Source of the DNA: Ancylomarina longa
Lineage (GTDB): Bacteria > Bacteroidota > Bacteroidia > Bacteroidales > Marinifilaceae
Direction of reading: 5' to 3'
Assembly: GCF_003996985.1 (NCBI RefSeq)
Contig: NZ_RJJX01000020.1
Span: 1-64,000, forward strand
DNA: 64,000 bases
The notes under the pieces are model-generated. The model ran no database searches and was not told where the DNA came from. It saw only the letters and a program-made list of their open reading frames with translations. The position numbers were made by a program, and so were the translations under genes. Each line of letters begins with the position of its first letter. The stretch's first letter is position 1. Shown here piece by piece: positions 28,237-36,300 of this stretch.

Positions 28237-28773
28237 ATGCTAAAAATAGAAGATTGTTATCTTGCCGGGTCGTTCATTAAAACTCATGGAGTAAAAGGTG
28301 AACTTGTTGCTAAGAAAAACAGTGATCTTCTTGAAAATAATAAATTGGAATCAGTCCTTGTCGATATCGATGGAGGACTGGTTCCTTTTTTTATTCCTAA
28401 AAATGGGATTACCTCAAGAAATCATTCGAGCATAAGAATTTTATTGGAGGATATGGATTCGGAAGCCAAAGCAAAACGCTTTATCGGTTGCGACATCTAT
28501 ATTCCGATAAAAGATGTGCCAGATTTTATTGAAGAATCCGACGAAATTGATCCCAATGTGCTGATTGGATTCACTTACGTGGATGAAGAGAAAGGCGAAC
28601 TGGGCGAGATTGAAGATATTCAGGATTATTCCGGCAATATTGTTTTGGTGCTGACCATGAACAAACAGGAAGTATTAATTCCTTTTGCCGACGAAAACTT
28701 TATCGACCTGGATGAAGCAAACAAAATCATCACCATGGTAACTCCCGATGGATTGCTGGACATGTACTTGTAA
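28237..28773 (+). CDS. rimM: Ribosome maturation factor RimM
   Basis: RimM assists 30S head assembly and binds S19. The 178-aa sequence has the N-terminal domain CYLAGSFIKTHGVKGELVAKKN (about residues 7-28) and a PRC-barrel domain (about 100-178; LIGFTYVDEEKGELGEIEDI, LIPFADENFIDLDEANKIITM). The start at 28237 begins MLKIEDCYLAG, which matches the usual RimM start. The open frame extends further upstream into rpsP but that part is lysine/leucine low-complexity shadow. Adjacent and probably coupled to rpsP. Confidence 0.94.
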   Translation: MLKIEDCYLAGSFIKTHGVKGELVAKKNSDLLENNKLESVLVDIDGGLVPFFIPKNGITSRNHSSIRILLEDMDSEAKAKRFIGCDIYIPIKDVPDFIEESDEIDPNVLIGFTYVDEEKGELGEIEDIQDYSGNIVLVLTMNKQEVLIPFADENFIDLDEANKIITMVTPDGLLDMYL

Positions 28774-28795
28774 CGTTTCTGCAAATTAAAATACT

Positions 28796-28815
28796 CCTTC
28801 GGCTTTAGCCGAAGG
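28796..28815. repeat. REP-like palindrome (CCTTCGG...CCGAAGG)
   Basis: The perfect 20-bp palindrome CCTTCGGCTTTAGCCGAAGG has the same GGCT-AGCC core plan as the CCTCTGG family (6957-7672, 29338) with paired substitutions. It lies between convergent genes and could also serve as a weak bidirectional terminator. Confidence 0.7.
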
Positions 28816-28863
28816 CTATCGATTTTCTGGAAGTTTAGAAATTTAAGCAGAGTTCCCATCCTC

Positions 28864-29286
28864 TTATTTAATCAATACTTCCCTTTCAAATTCGCGAATT
28901 CGGATTTTTAGGGTTTCGGGAACAGGCATACTCCCTCCTAACTTCTGATCATAGGCAACCATCACCTGAGAGGTTTTGGTTTTGATCTCACCAGTAACAA
29001 CATCCACAATATTCTGAAATAAGCCAACACTTTTATTTCCTATTTTATAGATTTTAGTGTGTACTTCTATCTTATCTTTTAAAGTGATGGAGGATAAATA
29101 ATCAATCTCCAGATGTGCTACAATTAAAGCAGAATCGCTCCATTTAATCACCTGCCCAAATACTTGCTCAAAATAATCCATGCGAGCCAAATCGAGATAA
29201 CTTAATTGTATGCCGTTGTTTACGTGCCCCATCAAATCGATATCTCCGAATCGTATTTGTATCTTTTTTTTGTGATTGAATTCCAT
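28864..29286 (-). CDS. Acyl-CoA thioesterase (hotdog fold, 4HBT/FadM-like)
   Basis: This 140-aa protein has the 4HBT-family opening FGDIDLMGHVNNGIQLSYLDLARMDYF (about residues 13-39), with the catalytic-type D and the HVNN motif. Family members hydrolyse acyl-CoA thioesters to the free acid and CoA. It lacks a signal peptide and should be cytoplasmic. The specific acyl substrate is not predictable. It is convergent with rimM and monocistronic. Confidence 0.9.
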   Translation of the reverse strand: MEFNHKKKIQIRFGDIDLMGHVNNGIQLSYLDLARMDYFEQVFGQVIKWSDSALIVAHLEIDYLSSITLKDKIEVHTKIYKIGNKSVGLFQNIVDVVTGEIKTKTSQVMVAYDQKLGGSMPVPETLKIRIREFEREVLIK

Positions 29287-29337
29287 TGTAATAATTTTTT
29301 GCGAATGTAATTGCTTCTGTATTCATTAACAAATAAT

Positions 29338-29357
29338 CCTCTGGCTAAAGCCAGAGG
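29338..29357. repeat. Solo REP-like palindrome (CCTCTGG family)
   Basis: CCTCTGGCTAAAGCCAGAGG followed by CAATT is identical to the hairpin of copy 2 in the 154-bp array at 7057. It stands alone between two divergent genes. Dispersed copies of this sort often depend on a REP-associated transposase elsewhere in the genome. Confidence 0.85.
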
Positions 29358-29449
29358 CAATTAATGAGGTAATTAAAATTAAGGTGCAACTTTTCGGCGA
29401 GCTGTTCGTCCTTTTATAGTACACGATTATTTATTTAAAACTTTTTGAT

Positions 29450-30166
29450 ATGAACACAAAACGTATTACTTCCCTTTTAAGCATTTTTGCTTTTGTATTA
29501 AGCAGTAGCCTGATCTTTGCTCAAAAGACAGAAAACAGAAATGTGGGATCATTTGAATCTATTAGTCTTTCGATCCATGCAAAAGTATATTTGAACCAAG
29601 GAAATTCCACTTCGCTTAAAATAAAAGGTAATGCAGATGATCTGGAGAAAATTCTCACAGAAACAGATGGCTCTACGTTAAAGATCAAGCGTAAAAAAGC
29701 CAGTTGGGGTTGGAATAAGTCTTTCAAAAGAATAGAAGTATATATCACAACTCCTACCGTCCGCAATTTGACAATTTCCGGATCGGGAAATATTATTACT
29801 CAAACACCTATCCATACTGATGATGCAGAATATGTAATCAGCGGAAGTGGAAAATTAATCGTCGATGATTTACATGCAAAATCGGTAAATTGTACGATTT
29901 CAGGCTCGGGAGATATTAATCTAAAAGGAAACGGTGTAGAAGATGTTGAAATTAATATTAGTGGTTCGGGTAATGTAAACGCAGCTAATTTGGAAGCGGA
30001 AAATGTGAGTATTCGAGTTTCCGGGTCAGGTGATTGCAAAGTTTTTGCAAGTAAGAGTTTAAACGCCAAGGTTGCCGGAAGTGGTGACATCTACTATCGT
30101 GGAAAACCTGAAAAACTGGAAACTAAATCGCTGGGATCCGGTTCTATTAAATCGGTTGGAATGTAA
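29450..30166 (+). CDS. DUF2807 (head GIN domain) secreted protein
   Basis: The 238-aa protein has a signal peptide (residues 1-24, ending SSLIFAQ). A right-handed beta-helix-like domain with repeated ISGSGN/ISGSGD motifs (about residues 110-220) follows, typical of the DUF2807 or putative auto-transporter adhesin head GIN family. The opening RNVGSFESISLSIHAKVYLNQGN is also characteristic. The family is common in Bacteroidota and has no established function. It has its own terminator downstream. Confidence 0.92.
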   Translation: MNTKRITSLLSIFAFVLSSSLIFAQKTENRNVGSFESISLSIHAKVYLNQGNSTSLKIKGNADDLEKILTETDGSTLKIKRKKASWGWNKSFKRIEVYITTPTVRNLTISGSGNIITQTPIHTDDAEYVISGSGKLIVDDLHAKSVNCTISGSGDINLKGNGVEDVEINISGSGNVNAANLEAENVSIRVSGSGDCKVFASKSLNAKVAGSGDIYYRGKPEKLETKSLGSGSIKSVGM

Positions 30167-30192
30167 CTTCTCTTCAATAAATACAAAATACT

Positions 30193-30232
30193 GGGCGCTG
30201 AATTTTATTGAATTTAGCGCCCTATTTTTTTT
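30193..30232 (+). terminator. Terminator of the DUF2807 gene
   Basis: Arms GGGCGCT and AGCGCCC enclose an AT-rich loop and are followed by a T run, 27 bp after the stop. Confidence 0.85.
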
Positions 30233-30330
30233 AAAGTATCATCGTATAAATACAATTGATCATATGTCCCTTTTAGCTCTTTTTTGATTTATTTCTCAGG
30301 TTTGATAGCGTAAACACCCTCGATAACCGG

Positions 30331-30475
30331 GTATCAAGACACGATTGATATCAAAAATACCACAATACATCATGCATCCATATAGGAAAATCGAGTATCG
30401 AAACACACTTCGGACTAAAAAATACACGACAGATTGTAGTTCGACACACCAAAATCGAGTATCGAGCCACCTAAA
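30331..30475. repeat. Degenerate tandem repeat, 64-bp period
   Basis: GTATCAAGACAC at 30331, GTATCGAAACAC at 30395 and GTATCGAGCCAC at 30459 are spaced exactly 64 bp. AAAATCGA precedes the second and third. The interiors are much diverged, suggesting an old duplication. Function is unknown. Confidence 0.6.
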
Positions 30476-30551
30476 TTCTAAAAGTTTTAATAAAAAAACT
30501 AAAAAATTATAGTTAAGCTTATAAGCTGAATTCAATATAGGAGATATACTC

Positions 30552-31115
30552 CTACATGCGTAATATTTCGAATTCGCCTCCTAATCCTATTTTGATAATA
30601 CTGGAAGCTTTTATTTTTTCCATTTCTTCCTGGCGATAAGTAACTACATAGTCCACCGCCTCAATAATTTCAGCATCTATTTCCATGAAGTTAGCCGGAG
30701 ATTCACAACCACTTTCATTTGCAGAGGTAGAAACAATTGGCTTTCTAAAACGCTTAATCAATCGTTGTGTAAATTCTTCGTTGGTGATCCTAATTCCAAT
30801 ACTACCATCGGAATTGATCAGGTTCGAAGCCAAATTTTTAGCTCCCGGGTAAATTATTGTCATGGGCTGATCGTTCGTATCAATCAAATCCCAGGCAATT
30901 TCAGGCACCTCATCTATGTATGAATTTAGGAGGTTTGGATTCTCCATCAATACCAACATTGCTTTGGCATCCTCCCGTTTTTTAATTTCATATACCCGTT
31001 TCACAGCTTCGTGATTGGTAGCATCACAGCCTATTCCCCAAATAGTATCGGTTGGATATAAAATTACACCACCATCTTTTAATACTTCAAGAGCTTTATT
31101 GATATCGTTTTGCAT
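30552..31115 (-). CDS. tsaC: L-threonylcarbamoyladenylate synthase
   Basis: This cytoplasmic enzyme makes threonylcarbamoyl-AMP from threonine, bicarbonate and ATP for the universal t6A37 tRNA modification. The 187-aa protein shows GGVILYPTDTIWGIGCDATN (about residues 14-33) and KKREDAKAMLVLM, then PMTIIYPG and PIVSTSANESG (about 125-135). The length fits the TsaC/YrdC short form without the Sua5 C-terminal domain. It lies 98 bp upstream of dapD on the same strand order (dapD first, then further divergence cannot be seen); no strong terminator separates them. Confidence 0.92.
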   Translation of the reverse strand: MQNDINKALEVLKDGGVILYPTDTIWGIGCDATNHEAVKRVYEIKKREDAKAMLVLMENPNLLNSYIDEVPEIAWDLIDTNDQPMTIIYPGAKNLASNLINSDGSIGIRITNEEFTQRLIKRFRKPIVSTSANESGCESPANFMEIDAEIIEAVDYVVTYRQEEMEKIKASSIIKIGLGGEFEILRM

Positions 31116-31213
31116 TGCAAAGTTGTTAAGTGCCTAAAGTATTAGAGTGTCTAGAGTGTAAATTATAGAAGTTTAAATACTTTCAACTCTAAGTACTTTA
31201 AGTATTTATAATT

Positions 31214-32035
31214 CTAAACGGCTACATTATATTCACGTAAAGCATCGTTCAAGGAGGTTTTTAAATCGGTAGATGGCTTGCGTTTCCCTATAATTAAGGC
31301 ACATGGAACCTGATATTCTCCTGCAGGAAATTTCTTGGTTCGGGTTCCTGGAATCACCACCGAACGAGCTGGTATAAAACCATCATATTCTACTGGTTCC
31401 TCACCGGTTACATCGATAATTCGGGTTGAACCAGTAAGCACTACATTCGCACCTAAAACTACTTCTTTTTCCAGATGAACACCTTCGACTACAATGCAAC
31501 GGGAACCAATGAAACAATCATCTTCAATAATCACCGGAGCAGCCTGAATTGGTTCTAAAACGCCGCCTATTCCAACACCTCCACTAAGGTGAACATGCTT
31601 GCCGATTTGTGCGCAAGAACCCACAGTTGCCCAAGTATCGACCATGGTCCCCTCATCTACATATGCTCCTATATTTACATAGGATGGCATCATTACAACA
31701 TCTCTTGCAATAAAAGCACCATAACGGGAAACAGCATGTGGTACCACCCGAACTCCCAATTCGGCATAGTTGGTTTTCAATGCCATTTTATCGTGGAATT
31801 CGAATGGACCAACTTCTATGGTTTCCATCTTACGGATCGGGAAATACAAAATCACTGCCTTTTTAACCCATTCATTCACCTGCCATCCCTCATCGCTTGG
31901 TTGAGCGGTACGTAATATTCCTTTATCTAAAAGTTCAATTACTTCTTCTATATTTTTCTGCACTTCAAGAGAACTCAATAGCGTTCGGTCTTCCCATGCA
32001 GCTTCAATGCTTTCTTTTAAATTATTGTAAATCAT
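31214..32035 (-). CDS. dapD: 2,3,4,5-tetrahydropyridine-2,6-dicarboxylate N-succinyltransferase
   Basis: DapD adds a succinyl group from succinyl-CoA in the diaminopimelate/lysine pathway. The left-handed beta-helix is evident from hexapeptides around ARDVVMMPSYVNIGAYVDEGTMVDTWATVGSC (about residues 114-145) and GVGIGGVLEPIQAAPVIIEDDCFIGSR. I chose the internal start MIYNNLKESIEAAW at 32035, the usual N-terminus of the family. The open frame continues 12 codons upstream without family similarity. The length is then 273 aa, as in E. coli (274). Confidence 0.94.
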   Translation of the reverse strand: MIYNNLKESIEAAWEDRTLLSSLEVQKNIEEVIELLDKGILRTAQPSDEGWQVNEWVKKAVILYFPIRKMETIEVGPFEFHDKMALKTNYAELGVRVVPHAVSRYGAFIARDVVMMPSYVNIGAYVDEGTMVDTWATVGSCAQIGKHVHLSGGVGIGGVLEPIQAAPVIIEDDCFIGSRCIVVEGVHLEKEVVLGANVVLTGSTRIIDVTGEEPVEYDGFIPARSVVIPGTRTKKFPAGEYQVPCALIIGKRKPSTDLKTSLNDALREYNVAV

Positions 32036-32214
32036 TACTTGTAGCTTTTTATTTTGGTTAATTGAGAACAAAACTACTTAAAAAGTAGGACAAATTGAAT
32101 AAACGCTCAGCCTAGTGTTAAGGTTGAAGATTCTAAATCTTGTGCTTTCTATTCCATCCTCCGGTAAAAAATAATTTACTCTGATTTTATTCGCTGTTAA
32201 TGGTTCAATTCTTC

Positions 32215-32222
32215 TATTTTTG
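32215..32222 (+). promoter_or_regulatory. -7 motif of the uracil-DNA glycosylase gene
   Basis: TATTTTTG matches TAnnTTTG. Because it covers a possible TTG start at 32220, it supports the ATG at 32247 as the true start. Confidence 0.5.
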
Positions 32223-32246
32223 GGAAACGAAAAATCTACTTACTCT

Positions 32247-33002
32247 ATGCAAAGTTCGACCTTTCTTTCAAATATCAATATCCATAAATCATGGAACCCT
32301 TTTCTATCTGATAAAATTATTGGCCTTCTACTAGAAATAGAAAAATCAATCTATCCGGAGAAATCTACGCCTCCTTCCAATTTGGTTCTTCGATTTTTAG
32401 AAATGGATTTGCATAGTATTCCTATCATCATCTTAGGGCAAGACCCCTATCCCCAGAAAGGAGTTGCAACCGGTAGAGCATTTGAAGTAAATGGACTGAA
32501 TTCGTGGCATGATAAATTCAGGAATGTTTCGTTGAAGAATATTCTTCGCAGTATTTATAAGGCAAGCACTGGAAAAGAACTGAAATATTCAGAAATATTA
32601 ACAAAACTAAATGAAGGAGATCGTTTGCCAATGCATGGTGATTTTCAAGTTCTACCACCCAACCAACTGTTTCGCTTTTGGAGTGAAAAGGAAAATATTC
32701 TATTACTGAACACTGCTTTTACCTGCGAAATCGGCAAACCAAATTCACATACTAAAATATGGTCTCCGTTTACACATGCATTGCTGCAATTCATAGCCAA
32801 AAACAATCAGAATATGATATGGTTTTTATGGGGTAATAATGCTCAGAACATCGTTAAGGATATGGCAATTCCAAATAAAATGGAAACAGCACATCCGATG
32901 ATGTGCTATCAACGCGATAATGATATCCTTTTTGGTAAACTAAATCCTTTTCAAGCAACCATGCACTTGGTAAATTGGACTGGTCGAAAGAGTGTGCTTT
33001 AG
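32247..33002 (+). CDS. Divergent family 1 uracil-DNA glycosylase
   Basis: The 251-aa protein removes uracil from DNA if active. The water-activating motif appears as GQDPYP (usual GQDPYH), the uracil-stacking F in GRAFEV, the N in ILLLNTAFTCEIGKPNSH, and the catalytic H in HPMMCYQ (usual HPSPLS). The four key residues D, F, N and H are kept, but the DNA-intercalation loop is replaced. It also has an insertion after the first motif (GLNSWHDKFRNVSLKNIL). It may be a true Ung with altered loops or a related glycosylase with another substrate. The start is set by the -7 motif. Confidence 0.8.
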   Translation: MQSSTFLSNINIHKSWNPFLSDKIIGLLLEIEKSIYPEKSTPPSNLVLRFLEMDLHSIPIIILGQDPYPQKGVATGRAFEVNGLNSWHDKFRNVSLKNILRSIYKASTGKELKYSEILTKLNEGDRLPMHGDFQVLPPNQLFRFWSEKENILLLNTAFTCEIGKPNSHTKIWSPFTHALLQFIAKNNQNMIWFLWGNNAQNIVKDMAIPNKMETAHPMMCYQRDNDILFGKLNPFQATMHLVNWTGRKSVL

Positions 33003-33102
33003 ATCTGTTTAAAATCGGTTAAAATCTGTTAAAAGTTGTTATAGTCTGCGGCCAAGCTAATTAAGTGGATTATATTTACCATTGAACAAGAAAATAATTG
33101 AT

Positions 33103-33924
33103 TTGAAAACAATCTTTACCCTAAGCCTAATTATTGCTCTTCTCACCTCCGTTAATTGTTTTGCTCAAAAACAAAAATCGGATTCCAGTTTTATTGTATC
33201 CGGAAAAGTAATCAACCCGGAAAGTTTGGAAGGAATATCCTTTGCTCATATCAAAATAGCCAATACTTATTGGGGAATTGTTTGCGACAGTCTTGGTTTC
33301 TTTAGACTCCGCATTAACCCAAATCAAAAATTACGTATTAGTGCAATTGGTTACAAGGAGCAAGTTGTAAGTATAAAAACACCCAAAATTGAAGATGAGG
33401 TTTTCCAGGAAATAAAGATGGAACAGGAAAGCTATCTGTTGCAGGAGGTAAATATTTATTCTCTGGGCACCTGGTCCGATTTCAAGGAGAATTTTATCAA
33501 AACAGATTTACCAAAAAAAGAGAATATTGCAGAAACCTTTGATTTTGGAAATCTGAAAATGGATCGTGCCATGGCAAATTCATTGAAAAGAGGTGGTTTT
33601 GGATTCAGCTTTGGGTTTAATAGGAAAAAAGCCAAAGGAATACATATTCCTACTCCCATTGAACAATTACACAATCAATTTCTTGAGGAAAAATATAATC
33701 GTGAATTGGTAGCAAAACTCACCAACGAGAGTGGTAAACGATTAAATTTGCTCTTAAAATACATCAATACCAATGCTCATTTCACTTACCAAACAAGCGA
33801 TTATTTTATTGGGAACAAAATCAAACAGCTTTACAAAGATTTCCTTCATGAAAATCCCAATTGGGAGTATGAATTCACTTATACTGATACTTTGGGCTTA
33901 ATCCCAAATCATTTGCGACCATAG
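33103..33924 (+). CDS. Secreted protein with carboxypeptidase-regulatory-like domain (first paralogue)
   Basis: About 273 aa, starting at TTG 33103 (or TTG 33082; no ATG is available) with signal peptide LKTIFTLSLIIALLTSVNCFAQ. A CarboxypepD_reg-like beta-sandwich follows (about residues 30-115: SGKVINPESLEGISFAHI, VCDSLGFFRLRINPNQKLRISAIGY). This domain is common in Bacteroidota outer-membrane and surface proteins. The C-terminal half is helical and charged, with no recognised domain. It stands 41 bp before a paralogue. The function is unknown. Confidence 0.8.
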   Translation: MKTIFTLSLIIALLTSVNCFAQKQKSDSSFIVSGKVINPESLEGISFAHIKIANTYWGIVCDSLGFFRLRINPNQKLRISAIGYKEQVVSIKTPKIEDEVFQEIKMEQESYLLQEVNIYSLGTWSDFKENFIKTDLPKKENIAETFDFGNLKMDRAMANSLKRGGFGFSFGFNRKKAKGIHIPTPIEQLHNQFLEEKYNRELVAKLTNESGKRLNLLLKYINTNAHFTYQTSDYFIGNKIKQLYKDFLHENPNWEYEFTYTDTLGLIPNHLRP

Positions 33925-33965
33925 CAATTGCACCTTACACATACTAATCCTACCCACCCAACCTA

Positions 33966-34793
33966 ATGAGCCTAAAACAAATTCTTTTTGTAACATTATT
34001 TCTATTTTGCTTTAACGCTTCGTTCTCAGCTCCGTTGGAACGGGATTCTCTTATCAGCATCTCCGGACAAATAATACAATCAAAGAATTTAAAGCCAGTA
34101 CCTTTGGCAACCATTACTATTAAAAGTTCGCGACTGGGAACTGTTTGCGATAGCTCCGGAGTATTTCACCTCAAGGTATCGCCAATAGACACCTTTAAAG
34201 TAAGTGCATTAGGATATAAAGCAATAGATTGGGCTATTCCTGCAGTTAGGAATCTCGACATCCCTCCCTTTTTTCTGATTAAAATGGAGGAGATCTCCTA
34301 TTTGTTGAATGAGATAGATATTTATGCTTTTGGAAGCTGGGAAGAGTTTAAGGAGAAATTGATACATACAAAATTGGAGGAAAAAAATCCAATCAATAAA
34401 GACATTATAAAACAACTAGCACCCTTTCACACCAAAAAACCAAATATTGTTCCAGCTCAATATCGTCCTAAAATCGAATCTCCTAAAATTTGGGATGCCA
34501 TCTTTTCACCAACAGATTTTTTGTACAGCAAGTTTAGTAAAACGGAAAAAATCAAACAGAAATTAGCTCATAAAATCCGAAATGAGAGAAAGAACAGAAA
34601 GATTAGCCAAAAATATAATGCAACAATCATTGCAAATGCTACCAGGCTTAAAGGTGATGAGTTGGTTGCTTTCATGGAATATTGTGGTTCTAATATCAAG
34701 GTGAACGAAAACACATCAGACTATGAGGTGATGAGACAAATAATGGAATGGTTTGAAAAATATAAGAAAGAAAAAACTACAACAAAGGAGTGA
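33966..34793 (+). CDS. Secreted protein with carboxypeptidase-regulatory-like domain (second paralogue)
   Basis: This 275-aa protein has a signal peptide (residues 1-21, ILFVTLFLFCFNASFSAP) and a CarboxypepD_reg-like domain (about 30-110: SGQIIQSKNLKPVPLATITI, VCDSSGVFHLKVSPIDTFKVSALGYK). The C-terminal half is helical. It aligns along its length with the preceding protein, including the block YLLNEIDIYAFGSWEEFKEKLI versus YLLQEVNIYSLGTWSDFKENFI. Its last 17 bp overlap the convergent cls gene. Confidence 0.85.
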   Translation: MSLKQILFVTLFLFCFNASFSAPLERDSLISISGQIIQSKNLKPVPLATITIKSSRLGTVCDSSGVFHLKVSPIDTFKVSALGYKAIDWAIPAVRNLDIPPFFLIKMEEISYLLNEIDIYAFGSWEEFKEKLIHTKLEEKNPINKDIIKQLAPFHTKKPNIVPAQYRPKIESPKIWDAIFSPTDFLYSKFSKTEKIKQKLAHKIRNERKNRKISQKYNATIIANATRLKGDELVAFMEYCGSNIKVNENTSDYEVMRQIMEWFEKYKKEKTTTKE

Positions 34794-36264
34794 ACAATCG
34801 AGCCATAGACTCCTTAATCCTTTGCTTTCTGGATCTGCTTCTCCATCTATCCAGTTTCATTTCCTCGCTTTGTTCTAGATCTTCTAAATATCGCATTCGT
34901 AATTCCATGGTCGTATTCTCGTCATAAATTAAAGCATTCACCTCAAAATTTTGCTCAAAGCTACGCACATCCATATTGGCTGTTCCGACGGTTGCCATAA
35001 TACCATCTACCATCATAATCTTGCTATGATTAAAACCACCTTGATAGAAATAAAATCGTACTCCAGCCTCTAATAACTCGTCTATATAGGAAAGTGTTCC
35101 CCAATAGGTCATATAGGAATCCGATTTCTCGGGAATCAAAATTCGCACATCAACCCCACTCATTGCCGCAGTTTTTAAAGCCATTAGTATACTACTATTC
35201 GGCATAAAATAGGGCGATGAAATATATACATTTTGTTTTGCCGATGTGATAGCCGAAAAATATGCTTGCATAATACTTGCCCAATCGGAATCAGCTCCCG
35301 ATGCCGTAATTTGCAACAAGCATTTCTCCTTTGCCTTTTTGTATGGTAAATACTTCTTGTCCAACAAGACTTCCTGCCGAACAAAATACCAATCAATTAA
35401 AAAAACAATCTGCAGACTGGAAGCTGCTTCCCCGGAAACCTTTAAATGCGTATCTCTCCAATGTCCAATATCAGGAATCCCGTGCAAATAACGATCTGCA
35501 AAATTCAATCCTCCCACAAAAGCCACTTTACCATCTATCACAATTATCTTTCGATGATTCCGATAGTTCACTCTACTGGTTAAAATTGGAAAACGAACTG
35601 GTAAAAAAGCATGAATTTTTACTCCAGCCTGTCGCAAAACATTTACATATTCCTTGCTTAATTTCCAACTGCCTACATCATCATAAATTACTCTTACCTC
35701 TACTCCATCCTTCGCTTTTTGTACCAGAATATCCATTAATTCGGAAGCCAATTGTCCATCTTCAATGATATAATATTCCAGATGGATATGATCCTTAGCT
35801 TTCCGTAATGCTTTATAAATAGAACTGAAAGTTTCTTCTCCATCATTTAAAATCTTCACCTTATTATAACCAGTAAGCAAAGCTTTCGAGTTGTTGAGTA
35901 GGAGTGTCATTACATTCTTTTTCTCGTGAATCCGTTCGTCTTTCAGTAAGCGACTTTTTTCTAAGTGAAGTTTCTGGTCTTGGCTCATCACATGCAACCA
36001 CTTTAAATCACCCAGTTCTTTAAGGCTGAACATTTTTCTTTTTCGAAAACTCTGTCCAAAAACCATATAAACAATGAATCCAAAAACGGGTAATAGAATC
36101 AAAACCAATATCCAGGATATGGTTTTTAAAGGATTTCGGTTTTCCAATATCACAATCATTACTGTGGCAAAGATGGTGATAGCATATAAAATCCCCAACA
36201 CCTCAAAAAAGTGCACTAAATAATCCGGCCAGTTAATTGTTAATATCATAAGCAATGACGACAA
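34777..36264 (-). CDS. cls: Cardiolipin synthase
   Basis: This membrane enzyme condenses phosphatidylglycerol molecules to cardiolipin. The 495-aa protein has two N-terminal membrane segments (about residues 15-65, ending VMIVILENRNPLKTISWILVL), and two phospholipase D HKD motifs: NYRNHRKIIVIDGKVAFVGG and FNHSKIMMVDGIMATVGTANMD, with N and conserved R/E residues following. The length and layout match bacterial Cls. It overlaps the convergent gene by 17 bp and is divergent from prmC across about 35 bp. Confidence 0.95.
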   Translation of the reverse strand: MSSLLMILTINWPDYLVHFFEVLGILYAITIFATVMIVILENRNPLKTISWILVLILLPVFGFIVYMVFGQSFRKRKMFSLKELGDLKWLHVMSQDQKLHLEKSRLLKDERIHEKKNVMTLLLNNSKALLTGYNKVKILNDGEETFSSIYKALRKAKDHIHLEYYIIEDGQLASELMDILVQKAKDGVEVRVIYDDVGSWKLSKEYVNVLRQAGVKIHAFLPVRFPILTSRVNYRNHRKIIVIDGKVAFVGGLNFADRYLHGIPDIGHWRDTHLKVSGEAASSLQIVFLIDWYFVRQEVLLDKKYLPYKKAKEKCLLQITASGADSDWASIMQAYFSAITSAKQNVYISSPYFMPNSSILMALKTAAMSGVDVRILIPEKSDSYMTYWGTLSYIDELLEAGVRFYFYQGGFNHSKIMMVDGIMATVGTANMDVRSFEQNFEVNALIYDENTTMELRMRYLEDLEQSEEMKLDRWRSRSRKQRIKESMARLFTPLL

Positions 36265-36275
36265 AAGAAGATTTG

Positions 36276-36283
36276 TATCTTTG
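36276..36283 (+). promoter_or_regulatory. -7 motif of prmC-recX
   Basis: TATCTTTG matches TAnnTTTG and lies 12 to 18 bp before the two candidate prmC ATGs. This implies a very short leader and favours the start at 36301. Confidence 0.55.
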
Positions 36284-36300
36284 TTCTAAATTCAATGTTT

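Larger units (their letters stand above)
30167..30551. other. Intergenic region with terminator and a degenerate 64-bp repeat
   Basis: This 385-bp gap holds the DUF2807-gene terminator and a degenerate tandem repeat (30331-30475). The minus-strand open frame at 30296-30535 crosses the repeat and has no recognisable protein features, so it is not called. Confidence 0.6.

Noticed and set aside
30296-30535. Minus-strand open frame in the 64-bp repeat region
   Set aside because: Repeat-derived sequence with no recognisable protein features.
31136-31210. Diffuse inverted repeats of CTAAAGTATT type between tsaC and dapD
   Set aside because: Arms are broken and AT-rich; I could not define a convincing stem or period.
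35331-35768. 145-codon frame antisense to cls
   Set aside because: A shadow of the cardiolipin synthase gene with poor composition.
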